From contig DIVQ01000223.1 of NCBI GenBank assembly GCA_002423325.1, positions 1 to 13,096 of the forward strand: a stretch of DNA of 13,096 nucleotides, written 5' to 3'. Each line of letters begins with the position of its first letter. Within the stretch, counting starts at the first letter, position 1. Below are positions 6,160-12,610 of this stretch, piece by piece. The position numbers and the translations under genes are program-made. The stretch is from Anaerolineales bacterium UBA6128. Its GTDB lineage: Bacteria; Chloroflexota; Anaerolineae; UBA1429. The notes below the pieces were generated by a model that was not told the DNA's origin, searched no databases, and worked only from the letters and a program-made list of their open reading frames with translations.

Positions 6160-7056
6160 CTAGAGATACTTGAGCCAGCACTCCTGGCGGGCAACCTCAC
6201 GGAAGCCCATCGACTGATAAAAGAGCTTGGTGCTGCCCACGTAGGCCACGGTGGCGCCTTCGAGCGCACACCTCCGCACCCCCTCCATCACCGCGGCCGT
6301 GCCCAGGCCCATGCGGCGATAGTCGGGGTCGGTGGCTACCGGTTCGACATAGCCAAAACGGTTGACCGGCTCGTACCAGAGTCCGGCGAACGAAACGAAC
6401 TGGCCGTCGGGCGCCACTGTCACGATCGTCGTGTCGAGGCGATAGTGCGGCCCCGACTGCATTTTCTTGCGGCCCGCCAGGCCGTCCTCGGGCGGCTCGC
6501 CCGGGTGGTTGAACCCGCGATGCAGCACGCGGTCGACCTTGCGCAGGTCGTTGTCGTCGGCGAGGCTCTGCACGCGGTAGCCCTGCGGCAGCCGGATCGG
6601 CGGGAAGGGGTCGGGGATGACCAGTTGTGACATCGGCCGGTCCTCGTCGGCGTCGCGCACATAGTCGCGGGCGCGCGCCAGGTCGAGGAGGGGGGTGTCC
6701 CACTGGTTGACGTAGGCGCGCAGGTAGCGCCGGCCCTGCTTGTCGGTGCCGGCCAGTTGCTCTTCGGCGTAGGCCAGCATCGCGGGCTTCAAGTGCGTAT
6801 AGTCGGGGTGCACCTGGAAGAAGGCCTCGCCCAGGCAGGATTCGTACAGCGCCGCGGCGACGATGCGACCGCCGTCCTCCCACACGCCGTTGCGCGCCAT
6901 CGCGGCATCGTCGTGCCAGGCGTGGGTGTAGGCGTACTCCCAGATGGGCTGGAACCAGTTGCCGTCGCGGTTGTCGGGTTGATAGAGGGTGTAGAGGAAC
7001 GCGCTGATGGCCTCATTGTCTGAGAGGCCAGTCCAGGAACGCAGGGTGGCAGTCAT
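6160..7056 (-). CDS. GNAT family N-acetyltransferase
   Basis: The protein has 298 aa, with an ATG behind AAGGAGA. The C-terminal GNAT domain is clear. VEPVATDPDYRRMGLGTAAV (237-256) carries the acetyl-CoA pyrophosphate-binding R-x-x-G-x-G/A loop (R247-R248-M-G-L-G). It is followed by YVGSTKLFYQSMGF (272-285), the usual motif B region with the Tyr general-acid position. About 180 residues precede this, so the protein is roughly twice the length of a minimal GNAT and probably holds a degenerate N-terminal GNAT repeat. It would transfer an acetyl group from acetyl-CoA to an amine; the substrate is unknown. It is monocistronic, with a long upstream non-coding region that may be a structured leader. 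Confidence 0.85.
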   Translation of the reverse strand: MTATLRSWTGLSDNEAISAFLYTLYQPDNRDGNWFQPIWEYAYTHAWHDDAAMARNGVWEDGGRIVAAALYESCLGEAFFQVHPDYTHLKPAMLAYAEEQLAGTDKQGRRYLRAYVNQWDTPLLDLARARDYVRDADEDRPMSQLVIPDPFPPIRLPQGYRVQSLADDNDLRKVDRVLHRGFNHPGEPPEDGLAGRKKMQSGPHYRLDTTIVTVAPDGQFVSFAGLWYEPVNRFGYVEPVATDPDYRRMGLGTAAVMEGVRRCALEGATVAYVGSTKLFYQSMGFREVARQECWLKYL

Positions 7057-7120
7057 GGTGTCTCCTTGTATGCGGATGTGCGCCAGCGAATGCGCAGGGC
7101 TAAAGTCGCTCCAACGCAGC

Positions 7121-7157
7121 GAGGCCAGGCGTTCCGCAGTGCGGCCGTCGTGGCCTC
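7121..7157 (-). promoter_or_regulatory. Nested hairpin in the region upstream of the GNAT gene
   Basis: GAGGCCA (7121-7127) pairs with TGGCCTC (7151-7157), and a short inner stem CCGC/GCGG lies within. If transcription starts near 7294 this folds in the 5' leader of the GNAT mRNA, 65 nt before its start codon and 4 nt after the stop of a possible leader peptide. It does not itself cover the GNAT ribosome-binding site. Confidence 0.3.
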
Positions 7158-7161
7158 AGGG

Positions 7162-7182
7162 TTACCGAGACTGCATCACCAT
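7162..7182 (-). other. Candidate six-residue leader peptide upstream of the GNAT gene
   Basis: On the minus strand, ATG-GTG-ATG-CAG-TCT-CGG-TAA would encode MVMQSR. It is preceded by GGAGGT with a 4-nt gap, a better ribosome-binding site than chance alone often gives. A stem-loop begins four bases after its stop. The arrangement recalls translational attenuators of resistance genes (erm and cat leaders). Such a short frame can be coincidental, so confidence is low. Confidence 0.22.
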
Positions 7183-7300
7183 GTCAACCTCCAAGGCTTC
7201 GAGGGTGTGCTGATCCTGATGTACAGAAGGACAGGCCGCTGGATCAGGAGCAGGCCCGCGACACTGAAACGTACCGCGCAAGCGCACGATACAAGACAGT

Positions 7301-7328
7301 AGTATAGCCAAAACGGCCCGCGTGGCAA
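7301..7328 (-). promoter_or_regulatory. Candidate promoter directed toward the GNAT gene
   Basis: On the minus strand TTGCCA (7328-7323), a 16-bp spacer and TATACT (7306-7301) match the sigma70 consensus well. The start of transcription would be near 7294, giving a GNAT leader of about 238 nt. The -35 box lies inside the start of the MazF-like remnant, so it may have arisen with, or survived, the rearrangement there. Confidence 0.45.
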
Positions 7329-7439
7329 ATATGGGCGGAGCGAGGGGTGTCGGCCCGCGTCGTGAAGGGGCTTGATCGACTCACGACAGCCGATATGGAC
7401 GCGATCGCGAAGGTGCTGACGCTAGCGCTTGAAGGCTGA
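7323..7439 (+). pseudogene. Remnant of a MazF/PemK-family toxin (C-terminal end only)
   Basis: The 38 codons before TGA at 7437 read WQIWAERGVSA, then RVVKGLDRLTTADMDAIAKV, then LTLALEG. This follows the conserved C-terminus of MazF-type endoribonucleases: a DQI-like strand, then R-V-V-K-x-L-x-R-L, a T-x-x-D-M capped helix, and an A-L/I end just before the stop. A TAG lies in frame only five codons upstream, and no start or N-terminal beta-barrel core is present, so it is not functional. No MazE-type antitoxin is recognisable nearby. Its position at the edge of the low-GC stretch suggests a toxin-antitoxin locus was lost or broken when the island formed. The identification rests on pattern recognition of a short segment. 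Confidence 0.42.
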
Positions 7440-7671
7440 CTCACTGGATCGGTTCGCACCCCTGGGGCCGGCCAACGCCTTCCGCCTTCCGCGCTGCACG
7501 GTGAGTTGTCTTCGGAGCAAGCCACCATCTGGGAACTGGGCTCGGACTGGAGCGGTAGGAGGATGAAGCCCCAAGGGAACGGTCCTCAGCGTCTATGGGC
7601 CAGTATCTCGTTCAGCGACGATCGAGGGGCTGCCGCGACGAAATGCACGCGTCCGCCCTAGGTGCGTGTAG
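7440..7671. other. Non-coding stretch without recognisable gene
   Basis: Between the toxin remnant and the promoter of the sialidase-like gene I see no supported gene, RNA or repeat. With the region 7057-7322 it makes an unusually long gene-poor gap of about 680 bp for this compact window, which fits decayed or recombined DNA. Confidence 0.4.
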
Positions 7672-7701
7672 TTGACACTGCCGTGATCGTCGCAGTAGAC
7701 T
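7672..7701 (+). promoter_or_regulatory. Promoter of the sialidase-like gene
   Basis: A perfect TTGACA (7672-7677), an 18-bp spacer and TAGACT (7696-7701) predict a start near 7708. The mRNA would then have a leader of about 32 nt with GGAGG at 7731-7735. This excludes the longer in-frame start at 7662 and supports ATG 7740. Confidence 0.6.
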
Positions 7702-7739
7702 CGGGGCGTGCACAGCAAGACCACTCGGCAGGAGGTGCC

Positions 7740-8783
7740 ATGCATTCCACCGTTCCTACCTTGCGTGAGATGATCTTAACACCCACAAAAGCCGATTCCT
7801 GGAGCTACGATGGCGGGTCGGTCGCTGAACTGCCTGACGGACGGCTGCTACTGGGGCTCACAAGCTGCTACGGACACTCGATTGACTCTCCAGCTGACAT
7901 ACGCGGGTACATTTCTGCAGACGGCGGCAGCACTTGGGGGCCTCCATTTCTTCTGCAGGCCAACGTTGGCCTCCTCAACGTTACGAGTGTCAGTCTGCTG
8001 GCGGTACGCAGTGGCGAACTGCTGATGGGCTTCTTGGTGAGGCACCACGCCAGCAAAGACTGCCGACTGTACGTGCGTCTTTCGGCTGATGCCGGCCACA
8101 GTTGGACGGAGCCAGTATGCGCTACTCCTGAAGAGGGGTACTATTCGGTCAACAATGGTCGCTTAGTTCAGACAAAGAGTGGACGTCTCCTGGCGCCAGC
8201 CGCCAAGTGCCTAGAGCCGAACAACCACAGCCTGGCGGAGTGCTTCTACTCGGACGACGTCGGTCGCACCTGGATCCACAGCAACGGACTGCTCGACCTG
8301 CCGGGGCCGCTGGGAGCATCGCAACCTGGCGTGGTCGAGTGTGCCGATGGTAGCCTTCTCATGTACGTTTGCAGTGAAAAGGGGCGGATCTACACCAGCC
8401 GTTCTCTCGACGGGGGCGAACTCTGGTCGGATCTGGAGCCAACTGACCTGGTTGCTCCGACCTCAGCTTGCACGGCGGCGGCATTGCCCGCGAGTGGGGA
8501 CATTCTGATGCTATACAATGATCGCAGTGCTGTGCCTTTCATCGAATACAGTGGCCTATTCGAGCGATGCACGCCCTTGTCCGCCGCAGTGAGCCATGAC
8601 TGCGGCCGCACATGGGAGCACCGTAGTCTGGTGGAGAACAACGATGAGATCGAGTACTGCTATCCCAACATCGCCTTCATTGGGACTACTACACTGCTGA
8701 CCTACTCCGTACACCGCTTGGGATGGCCCGGTGCGCCCTGTCTGAAAGTCAGAACTGTGCCGACTGTGGCGTGGACGGCGTGA
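7740..8783 (+). CDS. BNR/Asp-box sialidase-like beta-propeller protein
   Basis: The 347-aa protein has five Asp-box motifs of the form S-x-D-x-G-x-x-W, at 59-66 (SADGGSTW), 115-122 (SADAGHSW), 171-178 (SDDVGRTW), 222-229 (SLDGGELW) and 285-292 (SHDCGRTW). They are spaced roughly 50-60 residues apart, as in a six-bladed exo-sialidase propeller (BNR_2-type). Between them are the family's typical strands NNGRLVQTKSGRLLAP and LPASGDILMLYND. There is no signal peptide, so if it is a glycosidase it acts in the cytoplasm or depends on another export route. The start is set by GGAGG and the promoter at 7672-7701. GC content is lower than in flanking metabolic genes. It could hydrolyse sialic acid or related sugars, or be a non-sialidase member of the fold. 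Confidence 0.8.
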   Translation: MHSTVPTLREMILTPTKADSWSYDGGSVAELPDGRLLLGLTSCYGHSIDSPADIRGYISADGGSTWGPPFLLQANVGLLNVTSVSLLAVRSGELLMGFLVRHHASKDCRLYVRLSADAGHSWTEPVCATPEEGYYSVNNGRLVQTKSGRLLAPAAKCLEPNNHSLAECFYSDDVGRTWIHSNGLLDLPGPLGASQPGVVECADGSLLMYVCSEKGRIYTSRSLDGGELWSDLEPTDLVAPTSACTAAALPASGDILMLYNDRSAVPFIEYSGLFERCTPLSAAVSHDCGRTWEHRSLVENNDEIEYCYPNIAFIGTTTLLTYSVHRLGWPGAPCLKVRTVPTVAWTA

Positions 8784-8926
8784 GGAAGGGAGCGCTGGCC
8801 AAGCCGCGGCAACGGCGTTCGCGATGTACCGGCGGTGCGGGGACAAATGTCGCCCACGCCGAGGATTGGGGCACTGTAGTGGCACTGCAACCAGGGTTGA
8901 CTTAGGCGGCCCATAGAAGGCGCACG

Positions 8927-8959
8927 CCTCGGGGTTGGCGGGGAATTCCCGCCACGAGG
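8927..8959. terminator. Stem-loop between convergent sialidase-like and nuclease genes
   Basis: TGGCGGG-GAATT-CCCGCCA (8936-8954) forms a 7-bp stem. It is extended by CCTCG (8927-8931) and CGAGG (8955-8959) across a 4-nt bulge. It lies in the 200-bp gap between convergent genes, about 150 bp after one stop and 25 bp from the other. No U-tract follows. The rest of the gap shows no gene. Confidence 0.5.
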
Positions 8960-8983
8960 AGTGCCACAACCTACGGGCTTCGC

Positions 8984-10171
8984 TTAGGTCTCGATTCGCT
9001 CGAACTCAATGTCAAGCCTGTGTGCCAACTGAGCCAGCACCTCAATGCCGCGCTCCCTCGAGTAGTGACTTTCCATGGTGATGCCCTTGTAGCGAACGGG
9101 ATAGAAGAAGTCCCTCCCAGTAGGATGCTTTGGCGGTTCCTCATTCGTGAGCAGATAGCGTTGGCTGCTCGTTCCCCAAGGCAGCGGGAGTTGCGTCAGC
9201 AGGCCACTGTCGACGAGATACCGGAGCACATCCTCGATCAGAAGTCTCAGAGTCTCGTTGGAGAACACTCTCCCATCCAGTTTGACCGCGATGCGACCCG
9301 ATTCCCGTCCTGGCGCTGATGTGACGCCCGACGTACTCTGGTCGATCGTGCCCGTGGCCACTAAAGCATCGTAGATGGCGTCGAAGACGTCACTGTACTT
9401 CTCGTAGAGAGCTACTGCCATCCTGCGCTCTTCATCTGTGATCGCCATCTTTATCCCCTTGTAGCGGATCTTTAGGTTCTTGACGTACTGCACAATGAAA
9501 GGTCTGACCTTCTCGTTCAGTGAAGGGTGGTCCAGCACTGGGATAAGCACGCGATCGTTCAGCAGTTGGTAGTCCACGCAGTACCAACGGTCGTCGCCTG
9601 CGGTGGCTCGTGAGTTCGTCAGGAGAGTCGGCGTTACCAGAACTAGAAGATTAACATCGTCAGGATGGCTGCCGATAAGCCAGTCTGCATACCGCTTGCA
9701 CTGCTGTGCGTCCACACTGGAGTCTATCTTTAGCTCAAATACGAGGTTGACTCTTTTGGTGCGCTTTAATGCGTCTTGAAACTGTGTTGTCAAGTAGATG
9801 TCAAATCGCCCAACACCGGAAACGCTTGTTTCGGTCGATATGTTCTCGTTTGGCACGACCTCGGTGGCAGTAAACTCCGTCGTTGGGAGGACACTCCAGA
9901 GCGCTTGCTCATCGTGTCTGCTGGACTGAAGGCATCTATGGTCGACTAGGAGGTGAAGCATACGCGTGAGCGTGTAGGTGCCCAGTAGATGGGATCCACT
10001 TGCGTCCAGTAGCCAGCCCCAAAAACAAGAGTGCCACCTTTCATAGTGGGTCCGCCCCACGATCCGGAAGATGTTCGGCTCTCTGAGCATGTTCTCAAAA
10101 CCGAGGAACTGTGGCTCTGAGATCAGGTCAACCAGTCGATGGACGAACGATTCTCTCTTTTGCTTGCGCAT
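8984..10171 (-). CDS. PD-(D/E)XK nuclease superfamily protein (PDDEXK_4 type)
   Basis: The 395-aa protein starts at ATG 10171 with AGGAAG upstream. The N-terminal block ERWHSCFWGWLLDASGSHLLG (44-64) matches the E-x-x-H-S...W-L-L-D-x-x-G-S-H signature of PDDEXK_4 proteins. The catalytic core follows: Asp124 (GVGRFDIYL), then Glu146-x-Lys148 (VFELKID), and Gln157...Tyr161 (QCKRYADWL), the Q-x-x-x-Y helix of RecB-like nucleases. All metal-binding residues are intact, so a working DNase is expected. The C-terminal 200 residues are not recognised and may bind a partner or DNA. The family is often found alone in accessory or defence regions. The gene has clearly lower GC and a different codon choice from the genes that follow, which suggests horizontal gain. 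I see no methylase or helicase partner. Confidence 0.82.
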   Translation of the reverse strand: MRKQKRESFVHRLVDLISEPQFLGFENMLREPNIFRIVGRTHYERWHSCFWGWLLDASGSHLLGTYTLTRMLHLLVDHRCLQSSRHDEQALWSVLPTTEFTATEVVPNENISTETSVSGVGRFDIYLTTQFQDALKRTKRVNLVFELKIDSSVDAQQCKRYADWLIGSHPDDVNLLVLVTPTLLTNSRATAGDDRWYCVDYQLLNDRVLIPVLDHPSLNEKVRPFIVQYVKNLKIRYKGIKMAITDEERRMAVALYEKYSDVFDAIYDALVATGTIDQSTSGVTSAPGRESGRIAVKLDGRVFSNETLRLLIEDVLRYLVDSGLLTQLPLPWGTSSQRYLLTNEEPPKHPTGRDFFYPVRYKGITMESHYSRERGIEVLAQLAHRLDIEFERIET

Positions 10172-10253
10172 ACCGCTCGCTTCCTACTGGTATGAATCGC
10201 CGACCACAACGACGGTAGATGCGTTCCTGTCGACAGACCTCCACCGGCGAACC

Positions 10254-11522
10254 CTACAGCACCGCTTTGGCCACCTTGTGCATGGCCTCCACCACCAGGT
10301 CGGCGTCCTGGGCGGTAAAGAACTGGTCGATAAAGATCATGATCGCGCGGCCCAGGTAGCCCAACGACTGCGGGCCCTCCGTCGGCGAGTAGCCCTTGAC
10401 GGCGCCCTTGTAGTAGGGGCTCTTCCAGGGCGCGCGGCGCTCCTCGGCCAGGCCGCTCATCATGAACGGCCAGTTCGAGTAGATGTGCCGGTCGGGGATG
10501 CTGTTGTCATAGATCGTGCCGCAGCGAATGTTCTCGGCGTTGAGCGCGGCGGCGAAGCGCTTGGCCAGGTCGGGCGTGGGCGCGAAAAACGTAAACGTGA
10601 TGCCGCACTCGCCCTGCGGATCGGGCACGTCCTGCAGCGTGAGGCCGGCGATGTCGCGCGCCCCGGCCGCCATGCGCCCCTTGACCATGCGGAACTGGGC
10701 GAGCAGCGGATCGAGCCGGCCAGTCTGCGCCAGCACCAGGGCGGCCGAGAGCTCTGACAGGCGATAGTTCTCGCCCGAGATCACAAAGTTGTACTTGTGC
10801 GCGTCGACGCCCTCCCAAAAGCGCGCGGCGCAGTCGTGTTGCATGCGCGCGCGGTCGTAGACCTCTTCGTCATCCGTCACTATCAGCCCGCCCTCGCCCG
10901 AGGTGATGATCTTGTACTGCTGAAAGCTGAAACAGCCCACCTTGCCGATGGTGCCCAGGTAGCGCCCCTTGTAGCTGGCGCCGTTGGACTGCGCCACGTC
11001 CTCGAGCACGGGGATGGCGTGGGCGTTGGCGATGGCCATGATCTCGTCCATACGGGCGGGAATGCCGCGCATGTGCACCGGCACGATGCACTTGGTGTAC
11101 TTGCTGATCTTTTTCGCGAGGTCGACCGGATCCATGTTGAGCGAGGCGTCGACCTCGGCGATGACGGGCACGGCGCCCGTGGCGATGACCGCCGCGGCCG
11201 TGGCCACGTAGGTGTAGGCGGGGATGATGACCTCGTCGCCGGGGCCGGTGTCAAGGCCGTACAACCCCGCGATCAGCGCGGTGGTGCCGCCGTTGACCGC
11301 CAGGCAGTACTTGCGGCCCAAGCGCTGCGCATACCAGGCCTCGAGCTGGGCGGACTCTGAGATGGCCTCGGGAGCCAGGAAGCGGAACAGGCGCTTGCGC
11401 TTGAGCACGCTCAGCACGGCGTCGATCTCGCGTTGGTCGATCTCGGCCGAGCCGTGGAATCCGCCGCTCAGCGGCTGGGCGCGCACCGGGGTGCCGCCGT
11501 CGATTGCCAGTCTCTCGGTCAT
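10254..11522 (-). CDS. DegT/DnrJ/EryC1/StrS family PLP-dependent aminotransferase
   Basis: The 422-aa protein starts at ATG 11522, behind AGGAGG with 8-nt spacing; ten codons further upstream an ATG lacks such a site. It is a fold-type I PLP enzyme of the sugar aminotransferase/dehydratase group. Visible features are NGGTTAL (77-83) for the phosphate, EDVAQSNG (174-181) with Asp175 and Gln178 contacting the cofactor ring, and FSFQQYKIITSGEGG (198-212) with the Schiff-base Lys204. The family transaminates keto-sugars, usually nucleotide-activated. Standalone members next to Gfo/Idh/MocA genes also occur in carbohydrate clusters and may act on free sugars or cyclitols. It follows the methyltransferase-family gene by 72 bp, with a hairpin between, so partial co-transcription is possible. 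Confidence 0.9.
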   Translation of the reverse strand: MTERLAIDGGTPVRAQPLSGGFHGSAEIDQREIDAVLSVLKRKRLFRFLAPEAISESAQLEAWYAQRLGRKYCLAVNGGTTALIAGLYGLDTGPGDEVIIPAYTYVATAAAVIATGAVPVIAEVDASLNMDPVDLAKKISKYTKCIVPVHMRGIPARMDEIMAIANAHAIPVLEDVAQSNGASYKGRYLGTIGKVGCFSFQQYKIITSGEGGLIVTDDEEVYDRARMQHDCAARFWEGVDAHKYNFVISGENYRLSELSAALVLAQTGRLDPLLAQFRMVKGRMAAGARDIAGLTLQDVPDPQGECGITFTFFAPTPDLAKRFAAALNAENIRCGTIYDNSIPDRHIYSNWPFMMSGLAEERRAPWKSPYYKGAVKGYSPTEGPQSLGYLGRAIMIFIDQFFTAQDADLVVEAMHKVAKAVL

Positions 11523-11557
11523 CGTGTTGGCCTCCTGTAGTGATGGAACCATTTGCT

Positions 11558-11583
11558 GCGGGCGGCCACACCAGGCTGCCCGC
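11558..11583. promoter_or_regulatory. Intercistronic hairpin between methyltransferase and aminotransferase genes
   Basis: GCGGGC (11558-11563) pairs with GCCCGC (11578-11583), and GCC (11565-11567) with GGC (11574-11576), around a 6-nt loop. No U-tract follows on the minus strand, so it may be an mRNA-processing or partial termination site rather than a full terminator. Confidence 0.35.
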
Positions 11584-11594
11584 TGAGTCGTGCG

Positions 11595-12503
11595 CTAGCG
11601 TCTGGCGGGCGTTCGTGGGCCCAGTTGGACGCCACGCAGGGCGGCGACGATTGCGGCGACGTGCGCCGGGCCGGTGCCGCAACAGCCCGACACGATCTGC
11701 GCGCCCGCCGAGACGAAATCGTGGGCGTGCACGCCCATCTGCTCCGGGGTGATGTCCCAATGAGCCTGCTGGTGGGCGTCGGCCTGAGGGATCCCGGCGT
11801 TGGCCTGCGCCAGCAATGGGACGGAGGTGACCGCGCTCATGGCGAGGATGGCCACGGCCACGGCCGTCGGACCCTCGCCGCAGTTGGCCCCCACGATATC
11901 GGCGCCCGCCTCAACCGCGCGCTGAGCGGCCTCCGCCGCTCGTGTGCCCATCAGGGTGCGGCCACGGGCGTCGAACGCAAAGGTGCACGAGATGGGCAAC
12001 GCGGTGTGCTGTTTGGCCATGCGGATGGCGCAGCAGGCCTCCTCGAGGTCATTCATGGTTTCGATCTTGATCAGGTCGGCGCCCGCCTCGGCCAAAAGCA
12101 CCACCTGCTCGGCGTAGGCCTCCTCGGCCTGCGCGACGCTGAGGTCGCCGAGCGGCTCCAGCAACTGCCCCGTCGGCCCGACCGATGCGGCGACCCAGGC
12201 GCGCTCCTCCACCGTTTCGCGGGCCAACTGCACACCCGCAGTGTTGAGCTCTGCCAGGCGCTCGGTAAGGCCGGCCTGCGCCAGTCGGTAGCGGTTGCCA
12301 CCAAAGGTGTTGGTGGTCACAAAGCGCGCGCCGGCGTCCAGGTAGGCCTGGTGCATGACGCGGATCTCTTCGGGGCGCTCGAGGTTCCAGCCCTCGGGCA
12401 TGGCGCCCGGCGTCAGGCCGCGCGCTTGCAGCGTGGTGCCGATTGCGCCGTCGCCGATGACGATCTCGCCGCGCGCCAGGACGTCCAGAATTCTCTCCAG
12501 CAT
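11595..12503 (-). CDS. Homocysteine S-methyltransferase family protein
   Basis: The 302-aa protein starts at ATG 12503 with GAGGAG upstream; a longer frame to 12623 would cross its promoter and is rejected. It is a TIM-barrel enzyme transferring a methyl group to the thiol of homocysteine through zinc. The three zinc cysteines are present: Cys208 (GANCGEG) and Cys274-Cys275 (VSGCCGTGPAH). The N-terminal GDGAIGTTLQARG (17-29) and TTNTFGGNRYRL are the usual loops. The length fits a single-domain enzyme, like the first module of MetH or BHMT/MmuM types. No cobalamin domain is attached. The methyl donor (betaine, S-methylmethionine, a corrinoid protein or another) cannot be told from sequence. 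It heads a minus-strand unit that continues into the aminotransferase gene. Confidence 0.9.
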   Translation of the reverse strand: MLERILDVLARGEIVIGDGAIGTTLQARGLTPGAMPEGWNLERPEEIRVMHQAYLDAGARFVTTNTFGGNRYRLAQAGLTERLAELNTAGVQLARETVEERAWVAASVGPTGQLLEPLGDLSVAQAEEAYAEQVVLLAEAGADLIKIETMNDLEEACCAIRMAKQHTALPISCTFAFDARGRTLMGTRAAEAAQRAVEAGADIVGANCGEGPTAVAVAILAMSAVTSVPLLAQANAGIPQADAHQQAHWDITPEQMGVHAHDFVSAGAQIVSGCCGTGPAHVAAIVAALRGVQLGPRTPARR

Positions 12504-12532
12504 GGTTTGCTCCTCAGGCTGCGAATGGGAGC

Positions 12533-12561
12533 ATTCTAGCCGAGCCGGCGCGAGGATGCAA
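12533..12561 (-). promoter_or_regulatory. Promoter of the homocysteine methyltransferase-family gene
   Basis: On the minus strand TTGCAT (12561-12556), a 17-bp spacer and TAGAAT (12538-12533) predict a start near 12526 and a leader of about 23 nt. It lies back to back with the plus-strand promoter of the lipoprotein gene, 14 bp apart. Confidence 0.6.
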
Positions 12562-12575
12562 GCGGCCACGTCATT

Positions 12576-12604
12576 TTGGGCTGGCGCGCGCACGCTGCTA
12601 TACT
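12576..12604 (+). promoter_or_regulatory. Promoter giving a predicted leaderless mRNA for the lipoprotein gene
   Basis: TTGGGC (12576-12581), a 17-bp spacer and TATACT (12599-12604) put the transcription start at, or within a base or two of, the GTG at 12611. No ribosome-binding site could fit, so the mRNA is expected to be leaderless. Confidence 0.6.
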
Positions 12605-12610
12605 GGCGCC

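Noticed and set aside
7563..7661. Small plus-strand frame of 32 codons containing SFSDDRG, faintly like an Asp box
   Set aside because: The purine-rich site abuts the ATG with no spacing, the motif lacks the Trp, and the frame is too short to judge.
10172..10253. Promoter for the nuclease gene (TTGTGG-17-TAGGAA)
   Set aside because: The -10 match is poor and it overlaps the ribosome-binding site; kept out of the annotation.
11553..12539. Plus-strand open frame of 328 codons opposite the methyltransferase gene
   Set aside because: Shadow of the methyltransferase gene, which has zinc cysteines, a start site and a promoter.
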